Shown: one piece after another, positions 1 to 19,400 of the stretch | How the letters are laid out: every line of letters starts with the position of its first letter | Numbering within the stretch: the stretch's first letter is position 1 | NCBI RefSeq assembly: GCF_000485595.1 | Contig: NW_014577306.1 | Location: forward strand, 81,711 to 115,266 | DNA length: 33,556 nt | DNA from: Priapulus caudatus | Lineage: Eukaryota > Priapulida > Priapulimorpha > Priapulimorphida > Priapulidae | Reading direction: 5' to 3' | Program-made: the position numbers and the translations under genes | Notes under the pieces: generated by a model | Told to the model about the DNA's origin: nothing | Databases searched by the model: none | The model's input: only the letters and a program-made list of their open reading frames with translations

Positions 1-53
1 AGCAAGATATTAGATGAGATACAGGTACATTAATATAGCAGAGAATATCATAC

Positions 54-6715
<6,662 letters not shown>

Positions 6716-6885
6716 ATTCCTTGCATTGGTTTATGGGTAATTCGATCAAATGAACAGCAAGCTTATCTGCAAACTGCATGCTACTAGTACTATCACTGGC
6801 TACTATGCGTTACTTTACTTCGTACACTCAGGAAACGTAGATTGAGCCCATGAGCGAGAGCGCCATCTGTCGTGAAGTTTGGCTT

Positions 6886-6938
6886 ATCTGATGCAAGGAG
6901 CTAAATATAACTGTTATATTTAGCTCCTTGATCTGATG
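6886..6938. mobile_element. 37-bp perfect hairpin with 8-bp target-site duplication
   Basis: ATCTGATG (6886-6893) and ATCTGATG (6931-6938) flank a perfect palindrome of 18-bp arms around one T (6894-6930, CAAGGAGCTAAATATAAC and its complement). An 8-bp duplication with CA...TG ends is typical of hAT elements, so this looks like an extreme miniature hAT derivative about 180 bp upstream of the CNNM start. Confidence 0.8.
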
Positions 6939-7135
6939 TAGCGCCGAACCGCGTTAGTAGCGCGTGTGCTCTAGCTGTACACGCATGCGAGTCGTATATA
7001 AGCAATAGGGCTAATAACACATAATTATGTATTATTATACATAATATTGTATATTATTAGCTCTTCATATAATAACAGTTGTTACATACAGATTAGTGGT
7101 ACGCGCATACGCGTAAAGATGCAGAGATTGGCATA

Positions 7136-7597
7136 TATAAGCTACGTCTACACGACGAACCTTAACTCGAGTTAAGCGTCTACACGGGGCCTTAACTCGA
7201 GTTAGCGTTAACTCGAGTTACCTTAACTCGCGTTAAGGCCCGTGTAAACGCCCCTCCCTTCCCCCGAATATGAGCATTGCCTAGAGTGCCCGCGTAATCA
7301 CGCTAAGGAGCCCCGCTGAGTCTGCATCACTCTCACACTCGCTCCGAACAGCCATAGATCAGCGATCAGCTAGAGAGAGAATATCAGCTAGCTAGAGAGA
7401 GAATAGCTTAACCTCCACGAGTTAGCTTAACCTCCACGATAGGCGGCAGCACTAGTACGACGTACGTACACACGCACGCACGCGTACTTGCACACGCACG
7501 CACACACTCATGCACACACGCACGCACGTGTACGTGCACACGCACGCACGTGCACGTGCACACGCATGCACGCACGCCTACGTGCACATGCACACGC

Positions 7598-7628
<31 letters not shown>

Positions 7629-8227
7629 AACGTGTACCTGCACAGGCGCGCACGCACGCACGTTTATGTGCACATGCACGCACGAACGCATGCACGCACG
7701 TGTACGTGCACACGCACGCACGCACGCACACATGCACGCACATGTACGCACTCACGCATGCACGCACGTGCACACGTACCTGCGCACGCGCGCACGCACG
7801 CACGTGTACTTGCACACGCACGCACACACTCATGCACGCACGTGTACGTGCACATGCACGCACGCACACATGCACGCACATGTACGCACTCGTGCACGCA
7901 TGCACGCACGCACGAACGCACGTGTACGTACGCACGCACGAACGCACGTGTACGTACGCACGCACGCACGCACGCATGCACGCACGCACGTATACGTGCA
8001 CACGCACGCACGCATGCATAATAAATCGGCAATAATCGCTATCGGGTGTTGTCGTGTAGACGCTGCATAATCGCTAACTCGAGTTAAGGTTCGTCGTATA
8101 GACGCTACATAATCGCTAACTCGAGTTAGCTTAACTCGAGTTAAGGTTCGTCGTGTAGACGCTACATAATCGCTAACTCGAGTTAGCTTAACTCGAGTTA
8201 AGGTTCGTCGTGTAGACGAGGCTTATA
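7136..8227. mobile_element. TIR element carrying an ACGC-rich satellite
   Basis: Terminal inverted repeats of about 40 bp: the left end reads TATAAGC, two variable bases, then CGTCTACACGACGAACC; the right end is its reverse complement ending GCTTATA at 8227. The subterminal zones contain repeated ACTCGAGTTA motifs. On the right a 57-bp unit recurs at 8086, 8143 and 8200. The interior is the ACGC tract. No transposase. Target-site duplication is unclear (possibly TA or TATA). Confidence 0.75.
7462..8016. repeat. ACGC-rich alternating purine-pyrimidine array
   Basis: About 555 bp of ACGC tetramers interrupted by 'acgtgtacgtgcac' and 'catgcacg' blocks. Long frames open on both strands because the repeat rarely makes stops; their products (THARTHAR, CVRACVRA types) are artefacts. 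Confidence 0.92.
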
Positions 8228-9033
8228 ATGTAGCACTAAAATACGAAGTTCAATTTTGTTTTTTCAATTTTTAATTCAAGATTTTAGATAAATACCAGCG
8301 ATAAATACACAAAAATTTGACAAGCTCACATATTTATATTGTATATTGATCATTGTATATTTATATGTGTGTTCTGCTTGCTTATAGGCTACATGTCTAA
8401 CCCTAAGACGATTAGTTATATTGTTGTTGAACTTGTATTCCAAGTATTTTTAAATTTGTTATTAAAAAGTTATTCTGTGCACAATTGCTTTCCGCATTGC
8501 TTCTTTGGAATGGGAAAAAAAGTTAAGGAAAGCGCAAGCAAAAATTAAGCATTTGTAAAGTAGAAAGGGAATATATGATAATAGTACGTAAGAGAGCTCT
8601 TGATTATATGTGGGGGAATATTGCTCAATTCGTCTGGTCACGCAATACGTTACCTCTATGCTGCCGTGGAGCTAGGGCACTTCGTGCCCATGCACACGTT
8701 TGGACTTTCTTGCTTACGCTGGCACAGCTTAAACGGTATTAAAACGGTTATGTCTACACGCTGAACCATCTTGTATGATATCTTCTGTAGTTTAATTTAT
8801 TATTCCAACTGCTTTGTTAACTAACGCAATTTCTCAATGTATTTAATGTGATATATACCATTTATTACACACAGTGCGCGCGCGCTCTCTCTTCTCTCTC
8901 TTTCTCTCCTTCGCTCACTTACATTGACGCACACTCATGCACGTGCGTACGCACTGATTAACGCATATACACGCACGCATGCACGTGTGTGCTCGCACAC
9001 GCAAAGTGACACAACCACCCGCTAGGGCCGCTG

Positions 9034-9356
9034 TCAGGCCCGTAGGCAGGTTTTTTTTACGGGAGGGTGCGATCAAACGCGTATACGGACCTAACGAGCG
9101 CCGGAGGCGCCAGTCTCTAGGGGGGTCCGGGGGCATGCCCCCCGATACATTTTGAAAATTAGGTTGTCTGAGACTGCATTTCGGGCGTTTTGAAGGCAGT
9201 ATGAAATGAAAACATATGCAGCCAAAAGCGAAACTCAAAACGTGGACATTTCTCAAATTTTTAAACTTCAAAATAGATTTTTTCTGCAAAAAAGTGGACC
9301 TCCGCAGCCTGTGGGGGGGGGGCGCACCCGTCGCACCCGCTTCTCTACGGGCCTGA
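9034..9356. mobile_element. MITE-like element, TIR TCAGGCCCGTAG
   Basis: Perfect 12-bp inverted ends TCAGGCCCGTAG (9034-9045) and CTACGGGCCTGA (9345-9356) enclose 323 bp with 'ggggggtccgggggcatgcc'. No target-site duplication was seen and no coding. Confidence 0.7.
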
Positions 9357-9482
9357 GGTTCAGTGTTCGGTTCTTTTAGTTCTGCACCCCCGCGTTGTCC
9401 GGTATGCGAGACAGCGATCTCGCTTATCTCTGCATATCTCTGCTGAAGCTTAGATCGGCTCAGTTATAATACCTAATGCAGA

Positions 9483-9671
9483 TAAATCAGAGGCGGATCC
9501 AGAGGGTTTGGATGACCAGTTTCCATAGTTCTAGTCACAGCTAGGGGGGTCCGGGAAAAAAAAAAAATTAGGCTATATTTGGTGCATTCTGGTGAATTTT
9601 GAGGGTCAATTCTGAAGATACCCAGCCTGTGACCGGTTTCTGGAAACCGGTCTAAATCCGCGCCTGTAAAT
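9483..9671. mobile_element. MITE-like element with 5-bp TSD (TAAAT)
   Basis: TAAAT at 9483-9487 and 9667-9671 flanks a 179-bp element whose ends are CAGAGGCGGATCC and the complement of CAGGCGCGGATTTAG. It contains 'ctaggggggtccggg', shared with the element at 9034-9356, so the two are related families. Confidence 0.7.
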
Positions 9672-9699
9672 ATAATAATCAGATAATTATATCTGACTA

Positions 9700-12400
9700 A
9701 GCACAAGAAGAGATCAATCGGACAGCATTGAATAACTATGACTTCAATCCGAATTCTAGTATACTGTATTGTCAACGATGAACACACACTGAATTTTCTT
9801 TTGCATTCAACCACATGTAGATTTGACGTTTCCCGTCGCAACGCACAGAAGATACAGCGTGTCCTGGGTGAAGGGAAGGTCCTGGCTAAGATATAGCAAT
9901 AAAACATACGGAGCTATATGTCTATATGTGATTTAGTAAATTAGACTCCGGCTTCATAAGAGGTGGATTATTAAGACGTCATTTAATTAGACGATGTTGT
10001 ATCGATGTAGGGATGTATAATTTTAATAGAATAAAACTATTCCAACAACTCCTAGAAGTGTATACTTCTTTCTTGTTGCCTTTTCCTATGTCGGGTTCGA
10101 CCCCGCGCAAACTTTTTGTCGCTATACATTCCTGTCCTAAACATCTTCTGACCTGATAGTGTCAAGAGCGGATAATACTTATAAATGAAATATCTCCGAG
10201 TATACTTGTTAGCATTCTTGATAATATGATTTTTAGGCCATCTATACATTTTTAGAAGTTAGAAGGGAAGGATATAGCTATTGAAATAGTCATCCGCTGA
10301 CTCCACGTCACAAGTTTTGTTCGTTTTCCAAGCGGCATGTGGCAGCGTTAAACAAACATGTTTGCGAATCGAGTTTATTATTCACTCCTGTTATTATGTT
10401 GTCAAGTTGCGTATACAGAAAAAAATGACTAGTCGCTGCTGCACCGCTCTAAAATATATTTCCGATTCTCGTCTACTTTGATGGAGTTCGACGTGACTGA
10501 TTTCCACTGAAGATTACTGCAAAAATTAGCTTAATACGCTCTTGCTAAGACCAAACGAAAGTACGGTTTTACAAACTGTTTGTACTAAAAAAGCAAAAAG
10601 CGGTAACGCGTAAGTTAGCAGAATTCTAATGCTTTAGATCGGATATTTCGTTTATTTACAAAATTTCTGCAACGGTACATACTACTTGCAATCGAAGGAA
10701 TGTTACTGAAACACACAAGCTAACAGTGTGGCCATGAATAATATTAAAAACACTCATCGTAAAACAAGCAAGCAGTCGACAAATTGAGCTACGTAATTCT
10801 GTTCAATATTTGACCAAGCTCAATAGGCATTAGATATGCTTTAGCGATAACGCTTCACTGCAGAATGTACAATAATTAATACGCTTAAATAAATTGATAA
10901 TTATTATACCAGATTTTATAAGAACAGCTAGATTAACAGTCACGTTGGAAATACAACAACAAAACAACACGACATACACAAGACAGACGTAATCACGTAA
11001 AGAGGAAAATGCTATTCAATTAAGGAGAAATTGTGTTTTCTATGGAGGCATATGTAAGAAGAGAAAACCTGTTCACGTTTTACAGCACAAATTAACAAAA
11101 TATCTACTAGGTATATATATGTTACAGAATTACATAACTGGTGCACAAAAGATAAAATAAAAGCTACTTTATCACCACACCTACGTGGTCACGACTTGTT
11201 TTGTAAGAGCGACCAAGCATGAAATGAACAATTTAACCATTTCTTTTCAATATTGGTGTCTCACCTACGACAACTCCATCCATCGTTCTCACGCAAGCTT
11301 CATGCCATGCATTAAACCCAGCCACCGCTATTACGACGGATTTAAGACAGATCAGTGACAAGCTTGGGAACAGCAATAATGAATGAGCAAATGAACCATG
11401 AGATCAATAGCAAAGAAATTCTTTACCACATACGTAATTATAAACAGTTCATATGCGCTGTAGATGATATTAAACATTGTGTAGGATCGAAAGCTTTGCT
11501 TTCTCTATTTAACACGCATATTTTGCTTGCCATCTTAACGTGCATGAGGTCAAAACGAACAACATCGTTACCATAATGCGTACAGTCAAACTGTTTTGAG
11601 GTGGTGATAAAGCAGCTGCAAAAAAAATTACCGACTAGCATGACATCCAAAACACATAGTTCTAAATAATTCATAATATTGTACCATTGGACTCAGGACG
11701 AGCTGATTTGTGCCAAGCACCATACTAGCAAATGTTCAGTAATCTGACAATATGATGTACAGCGAAGATGCGTGAGAAACATGCACTTATAAACGAAGAA
11801 CATGGAGTAGAACAAAGAATGTTTACTGCTTCATACGACATATTAATAAAACTAGTTATTGCCTCATTAGCTGGGAGTCTCTAACATGCACGTATGCAGA
11901 CTGGTTTACCATATATCAAGTGCATACAGGGCATACCCAACCCTACTGCACGAGCTATAAAATATATTCCATACAGTTATTTTTCAGTCAGCTTATATCA
12001 TGGTCTTTTCTTTTACGTTAGCATTACAAATATTGCAAGTGTACTAGTTACAAAAACATACCTATTCATACAATTCCTCTTCCCTTAAAATATGGTATCG
12101 AGGACTGGCATGCCCTTGCGGCTATGGAGATTTCTATTGTTATGAATGTAACATCATAACACAGAAGTGCGAGTGTCAAACCGGTACATTATTGCTACCT
12201 TGTATGCATTAAAAATATTTTATAAAACCAATAACTCAATATTGTACCCGGAACGTGCTTCACTGATAGTGAGGCACAATACAACCTTTAAGAAAACGTA
12301 TAGGTCATAATTTGCATATACGGTGAACTGCATGCGCACTGCAGCTATATGTACAAGTAGTGCGGCAAATTAAAATATCAAATATGTGGACACAAGATCA
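9700..12400. other. AT-rich intergenic DNA, nothing supported
   Basis: AT-rich with only short chance frames. I see no conserved protein, RNA gene or clear repeat. A TTCGA box-B-like motif near 10095 has no matching A box. Confidence 0.6.
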
Positions 12401-13330
12401 AGACTTACAGACAATAACCCTGTATTACCAGCATTTGATGGTCTAGAACTAGACATGTACGAATTTTGCGTGAATCCACTAACAGCTGGGGAAGCCTTCA
12501 CGTGTTCACGTGCACCCAGCCTGCAAGCTGCATTCCAAAAACGTATGCTAAATACATCATTGCTGGTTAGCAAAAGGCACATGCCAAATGCGTGAAATGC
12601 AGGGTGATTATCTGCAGGAGCAGTGACTGAACACAATGTCATAGCACACGCTTGTTATAATATTATGATAGAACATATGTGCAAGTACTCTCGTGGTGTT
12701 AGACCTTCCATATTCCAGCCACTCTGAGTTCATTGCCTATCATGCAAAAGAGCAAAGGGAAAGTGTTAGCATAAAAAATGTTATAAGTAACGAAAAGAAT
12801 TACACACAGCATTATGAGTCTATGGCTATCACTAAGAAAAATTTCCATGGTTGTTAAACATGGCACACATGTTAGCAATGAAACCACAGCAAACATCTAT
12901 GATTGAACAGCAAACATATATGGGATAAATTTCTGTAAGCATAGCATAAGTACTAATAAGACTAGTACTGAATGAAATGCAAATATGCAATACACCGAGT
13001 GAACTGTGAGGACAGACATTCCTCAAACTTATTTAGACACTGAAGCCCTTAACCGCATACATATGCAAAAACATGACCTGAAACAATGTTTTGCAACATT
13101 GACTGGGACACATAACTACACATAACGAACAGTGCACATACTGAACAGAATTATCACTGTGATTTACCTTTTCAGCAACCCATGAGAAGGGTCTGAAAAT
13201 AACAATGACCACACTGCATCCATATTCATGCTCAATACTTCCAATTAATTATAGTTTTATATATTTCATTTTAATCTTTCCATCAATTCACGCAGGGGCG
13301 CATGCCTGTGTGGACTATACAAAAACCCAT

Positions 13331-13438
13331 CTAAAGAGTGAATAGGCCTGGAATATCACCTTTCTTGCTTCGCCCAGGGCTAACTGGCTGAATAAAGCTG
13401 CTCTTCATATTTGTCTTTGAGTCTCTATTGAGCTCTTT
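13331..13438 (-). CDS. PRC1: PRC1 exon 15 (terminal coding exon)
   Basis: 108 nt from acceptor tttgcag|AAA to TAG at 13331-13333. It encodes [20 protein letters not shown] and ends [10 protein letters not shown]. The opening matches RELSKASKSDATSG near the end of vertebrate PRC1, and the stop falls at a comparable distance. ATTAAA at 13270-13275 (minus) is a plausible poly(A) signal about 55 nt past the stop. Confidence 0.82.
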   Translation of the reverse strand, partial: KELNRDSKTNMKSSFIQPVSPGRSKKGDIPGLFTL

Positions 13439-16400
13439 CTGCAAATATATGTTCACCATAATTAATTTAATATTTTAATATGATATATATATATATATAT
13501 CTGTTAATTGATACATAATATGTGACAATAGATAGGGTTGAAGGCTCGATCATCACAGCATGAGACTGCAAATGCCTTTTAGACAGCACTTATGCATGAA
13601 TTAATGAACCTAGTCACTGTTTAGTATACAGATATATCTGCACACATTAGTTAACCATTATTATTAAATCTCGATCATCTTTCAATTATACTGTAAAGCC
13701 TTTCTAGCTAATGTGATTGTATATATGCTATGCAAGAACAGTATCATGGATAATGGATGGGTTATGAATGCCATGTATTACCGATTAAAATATAAAACAC
13801 AGTGATCTAGCTCATGGTGGCATATATTCAAAGTCTGAATTCACAGAGCAGAACTTACTGCAAAGTCAAAGTAGCCAGCGCTGCCTATTGACAGGACTGT
13901 GAGGTCACACTTTGGGTCGTTGACAGTGGTGGCACTAAATTGGTTCGTCATCTGTGTGTCATTTTTGTCTGCGAGTGCCCGTCTACTGGAGCGCAAGTTG
14001 TACTCCTGAAATTTTTAAGAGGAACTCATATAAACATGCAACTGGAATTGCCTATGACCATTAAGAATTTCAAATATTGCATAAATAACACATACAATTA
14101 TATGGTGGTATTTAACATGCTTGTTGATTGTGTAAAATGGAATACACATTTGTACGATAACAAATAATGACTAATGGCCCAGATGAAGAATTTATACATG
14201 TTATGAAAATTACCGTTAGATGTAAATTGAGATATATAATACTGTAAAATATCAAATTAATTGTTTACAAGAATGATATTGTTTAAAATGCAAACACACA
14301 CACACCACACACGTGCATAAGTGAAAAAGTGCAATTTGGAAACACGTGAAAGAAAACAGAAATTTAACCATTACACATAGTCAGAAGTTGATAATAGAAA
14401 ACTATTATTTAATCTTGATTATGATATAATAGGGTTCTGTTATTCATTGCCATTTACACCTACCCTGGAATGAGATTTGCCAATACTCTGTCTACTCCTC
14501 CGTCTTCTAGACATTACAGTCTGGAAAATTCCACAGCAATGAGCCACTCATGATTCACATGAAAACAGATATGCCTACATACTATAGATTCTACTTGGAT
14601 GCAAGAAGCACACAAAAGTTATCTAAAAACTTTCTAATATTTACTATTCTATCATACACAACTATAGGTCATCTAGAAAAAGACACCAGATATAATATAG
14701 CAATCAAGGCAAACATAAATATAGCAAAAACAATATCTACCAATTCTGCTGTCGTTTCCACTTCTGAATAGACAGGTTCTGGCTTATGTCAATTGAAACT
14801 GTCCTATAGAAATCTCGTTAATAATTGCAGCATATAATGTTCTCCCGTAATGTGCTTGCTATATTTATGTTCAATGCAGGCAACAGGTTGTCTGTACAAA
14901 ACAATGTGCTACAACTAGAGAGAGAGAGAAAGAGAGAGAGAGAGAGCGAGAGAGCGAGAAAGAGCAAAACTACATTCAACCTGAACAACACATCAGACGT
15001 ATTGTGAAAAATTAATTACCTTGATTGAAGATTTGGCTGCGGATCGCGGCGGACGAGCAGTAGGCGAGTGAAAGACCGACAGTCCAGTGACTCCCAGCCG
15101 ACTCTGTGTAGAGACAGCTTGGCTGTTATTCAGCTGTGGAAAGGCATGAAAGGGTGCAATGACAAACTTGGATAGTGCACGAGGAATGTACAACAAAGGA
15201 TTAGTGTGAGGCATGGTAGCAGAATGGAGGGGAAGCATGCTGCTCTTGTGAATTAGTTACCTAACTATGGAATTTTTCTTTAGCAATCTTCATACCTAAC
15301 ATTGCAAAGTGATTGGATCTTAAATGTGCAACTCTTAATAAAATTAAGTAGGGTATCATTATTAGTAATACAATTAAACTAATTACTGTATTTTTTTCTC
15401 AAATACTTCAGTCATTCAGTTAAATACAGTAATGGTGGGTTCTAGACAGTCTAGTTTGCATATCTTAGTGGTTTGCTTGTTTTCTAAAGAAAATGAGACC
15501 GGTGAAAAGGAAAACATCAAACACCAAGATGTACAAACTAAACTGGTTTTATTCTGCACTACAAGTGTCATATAACAAGGAGGTTCACAACCAAGCATGC
15601 TATCTGTGCTCTTACAAACAAGGATGGCCAGAACAGTTATAAATAATATAGTGCATTGAATATGTTACCGCCTATACAGTTTCTACACACAAATCACTAG
15701 GATGGTGGTTATAACACTTCAAAAACAATAGCCCTTCATGGCCATTCACCTCAAATATTTAACAAATAATTAGGTCTATTTAAAAAAAAACTTGTAATTG
15801 CTTCACATGACCATGAACAAAAACATTTAGACAACTGTGTAACTCCAAGTACACACTGTCAAGTTACCATAACCAAGTGACCTACTTAAAAATGGCATGG
15901 GTATCAATAAAAAGGCACCGGCTACATAAAAACGAAATGGCAAATGCCATAACACACAGCTATTTGGAGGGAAAGGGTTTCAATGTGTAAAGAATGAATA
16001 ATGTAATTTGAAAACACCAATAAATAATCAAGTTCAATTCCCATTTGCAAAAATATTTGCATGTTAAATTGCATGCTTTTTATGTACAGAGGGTAAATTA
16101 AATTATTAATCTCTAATTAGGAATAAAAATCTAACAATGCATGGTCACATAAATGCACGAACACACAGCTTCTTTCTTCTTCAATTCTCAGGAGCTCTTT
16201 AGGGGGCCCAGATTTCTACATTATATTTGGTTATATATATTGCTCGAAATTTATGCTACGTACAAACCCATTTTCACTGCTCAATACATTGATTAAAACC
16301 TAATACTGTGATTATATAAATTGCAGTTTCTACTCCTGCTCAACACTTTGCTTTGGTAACCGGCACTATGATAGCACCAGTTGAATAACTAGTTCATTTT

Positions 16401-19400
16401 CATATGCCACACAACCATGCATAAGGAGTAATAAATGATATTTGTACTGTATTTAAAAAGCAAAAGATTTTTAATACATATATGATCAAAAGTAGATAAT
16501 AACTACTCTTGCTACTCTCGTTATTATCTACTCTTGATATGATGTAAATGCTTAAAAATTACAATCATCCGTGGTGTCTGGAATGAAAAATTGACTGAAG
16601 TGGAAATAAGAAAACTGATTTCATTCCCTCGAGCAAATAAAGTCGCGTTTCAGTTATTTTTTATTCCTAGCATTGAGCAGTAAAAATTGTTATGTAGCAT
16701 TGCAAGATGAACAGAAATTATAACATAAGTTAGCTTTAAATAGATGGACCCAAATAGTTGTAACTAGCTTGAATTTAGAAATAGCTGCATAAAAATTGAT
16801 CACGGTCTGCTCTGCAGGTGCATAACATTTATACTGACAGTGATTGATTATGTTACTTTGGGAAATCCCTTTTTAAATTAATAAAGATGAATTTCTGCTA
16901 TGTATATACCATATTTACTAGCTGTAATTACAAATTATATATGGACAAAAGTTTGTGACCCGAGTCTTCATAACACAATGAGTAAAGTAATTCAAGTGAA
17001 TTTCCCAGATATGCTGCAAGAGATCAAACTAAGACCGCTAAATTGGAACAATTGGTTCACCGATTATATATACAATAAAACCAGTCTCAAAATCTCGATA
17101 CCACGATACAATGTACCAGATAAGTGTTCCTACGTATGTAATTGAATGATACATTTGTCTAAACATCCACAAACGTTAAACCTATCGGTAAACAAGGAGC
17201 AAAAAAGATATATTGCATCAGAAAATGTGCACATAATTAATTCTATAGCTGTCAATCAATATCACCTTAAAATATTTAGGCTCTTTCCATTGAATTTAAT
17301 CAACTACAAAGAACATAGAGCTGAAAATGTATTCAACAGGGTCTAGAAGCGTAGGCTACGAGACCGACGCTTACTTCTGCGCAGAGGTGTGCTGGACTTG
17401 CCCCTCAGCTCCATCCTAGCCAAACCCATCTTACTACTGCACAGTGGCGAATTTTTAAAATTTGCGAGGGGCATTCGCTTCTGAGTAGGGGCAGACTTGA
17501 TAATAGAAGCACTTGAAGGAGAACCAGTTACCTTTCTCAGTTTGTTGTTAGGCGTTTTTGTTGGCGTGCCAAGGAATCGTTTACGAGGAGTGGAGACAGG
17601 CTTGCTTCCATAGACCATCTCTTCCTCCATCTGCCTGGTCCTCTTTTTATGCTGTGGCAAACAGATGCACATGTCAGAGAAAATAACAATTGAACAGCAC
17701 GAAATTAGTAAACGGGCAAGTTCCTTTTCCAAGGCAGTGCACCATACTAGCAAGTACTTGACTAGTCAAAAGGCATAACACAGAACAATTTCACGTTTAC
17801 GGCTTCAAATTTGATCCGTGCGCTGAGGCCCACTAGTTATTACACTAGTAGTATTAGTTAGTACAGAAGTTGAAATCATAAATATATCAAGTAGCATAGG
17901 GCCTAACCCTTTCTTGCTTTTCATTCTCCTGTGCCGATCTGTGGTCCTCCCATTGGCCATGCACATAGTCTATGAAGGGCACTCCATCCACGAGGAAGAT
18001 ACAACCATTTTCTGCCTCCCACTTCTGGACAAGCCTGTCTATCTCTTTTTCTAGCTGTAGAGCACAAACACAATACGTGACTGTTCATCGTACATGCAAA
18101 ACCGTGTTTTGCATGTGGCCATGGCACCGGCATAATATATCCACTAATACTTAGTTACCAGATAAACCTCATGATTTATGTTAATAGGGAAAACATTATC
18201 ACACACATCCGGACTCAAAAGCTCAAACACATGCAAGTTCAATAAAAAACTAGAAAGGGCAGTTGTCGCCAATTACATGTATCCCCCGTGTTCTCCCCAA
18301 GATGTGTAAGTATACAAAGTTTGGTCGCGCCAGGTCAATTAGGGGCCGAGTCATAGAGCGGAAAGGAAATATGATAAAGGTCAAGGTCGAGGTCAATGCC
18401 AAATAAAGGTTGCAGTGACCTGGTTTCGGTACGCGACACACCTTCTCCACAAGATGTGTAGGTATACCAAGTTTGGTCACGCTAGGTCAATTAGGGGCCG
18501 AGTTAGAGAGCAGAAGGGAAATATGATCAAGGTCAAGGTCGAGGTCAATGCCAAATAAAGGTTGCAGTGACCTGGTTTCGGTACGCGACACACCTTCTCC
18601 ACAAGATGTGTAGGTATACNNNNNNNNNNCACCTTCTCCCCAAGATGTGTAAGTATACCAAGTTTGGTAGTGCTAGCTAGGTCAATTAGGGGCCAAGTTA
18701 GAGAGCGGAAGGGAAATATGATCAAGGTCAAGGTAAAGGTCAAATAAAGGTCGCAGTGACCAGGTTTTGGTACTCTGTACACCTTCTCCCCAAGATGTGT
18801 AAGTATACGAAGTTTGGTCGCGCTAGGTCAATTAGATGTAGAGTTATAGAGCAGAAGGGAAATATGATCAAGGTCAAGGTAAAGGTCAAATAAAGGTCGC
18901 AGTGACCTGGTTTTGGTACTCTGCACACCTTCTCCCCAAGATGTGTAAGTATACCAAGTTTGGTCACGCTAGGTCAATTAGGGGTCGAGTTATAGAGCGG
19001 AAGGGAAATTCTCTGCGGCAGACCGAGCGGCGGCGGCTGGGGAGACATGAAACCATAGTATCCCCGCCGACTTCGTCGCGGGGGATACAATTATTATTAC
19101 CAATCTTCTAGCAGCAAGAAATATCAATATAGGTACAACAAATATATATACAAATGATGCAATTTTAAGTTCCCCAACGTTTACTCGTGTATTGGGGCCG
19201 GTAATGACATGCGTAATTGATTTCAATTGATACAACCCCCTCCTGGGCCCTCTCCATCCGCCCATAAACGAAATGCCTTCTGAAATTTCTGGAGGAAACA
19301 CCAGTCACCATAGAGTGACTTCAAGTAATAAAAATAATGAACACCAATAACAACATGCAGCAGCTCTATATAGATACAAGAATTACTCTACACCTACCCG

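Noticed and set aside
7408-8070. Several long open frames (120-200 codons) on both strands
   Set aside because: They lie in the ACGC-rich repeat; products are THAR/CVRA-type repeats open in many frames at once, which is a property of the repeat.
10085-10110. B-box-like GGGTTCGACCCC, possible tRNA
   Set aside because: No A box, no acceptor-stem pairing at the right distance.
12409-12611. Possible minus-strand exon with acceptor ctgcag and donor TCT|GTAAGT, Ser-rich product
   Set aside because: Splice sites are good but the phase (1 to 0) does not fit the all-phase-0 PRC1 tail, it lies beyond the terminal stop, and the product is not recognised.
18250-18967. Minus-strand frames with repeated IPTHLVEKV / LIIFPFRS blocks
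   Set aside because: The R1 tandem unit is near a multiple of three, so frames repeat. The array differs in unit length among copies and contains a gap.
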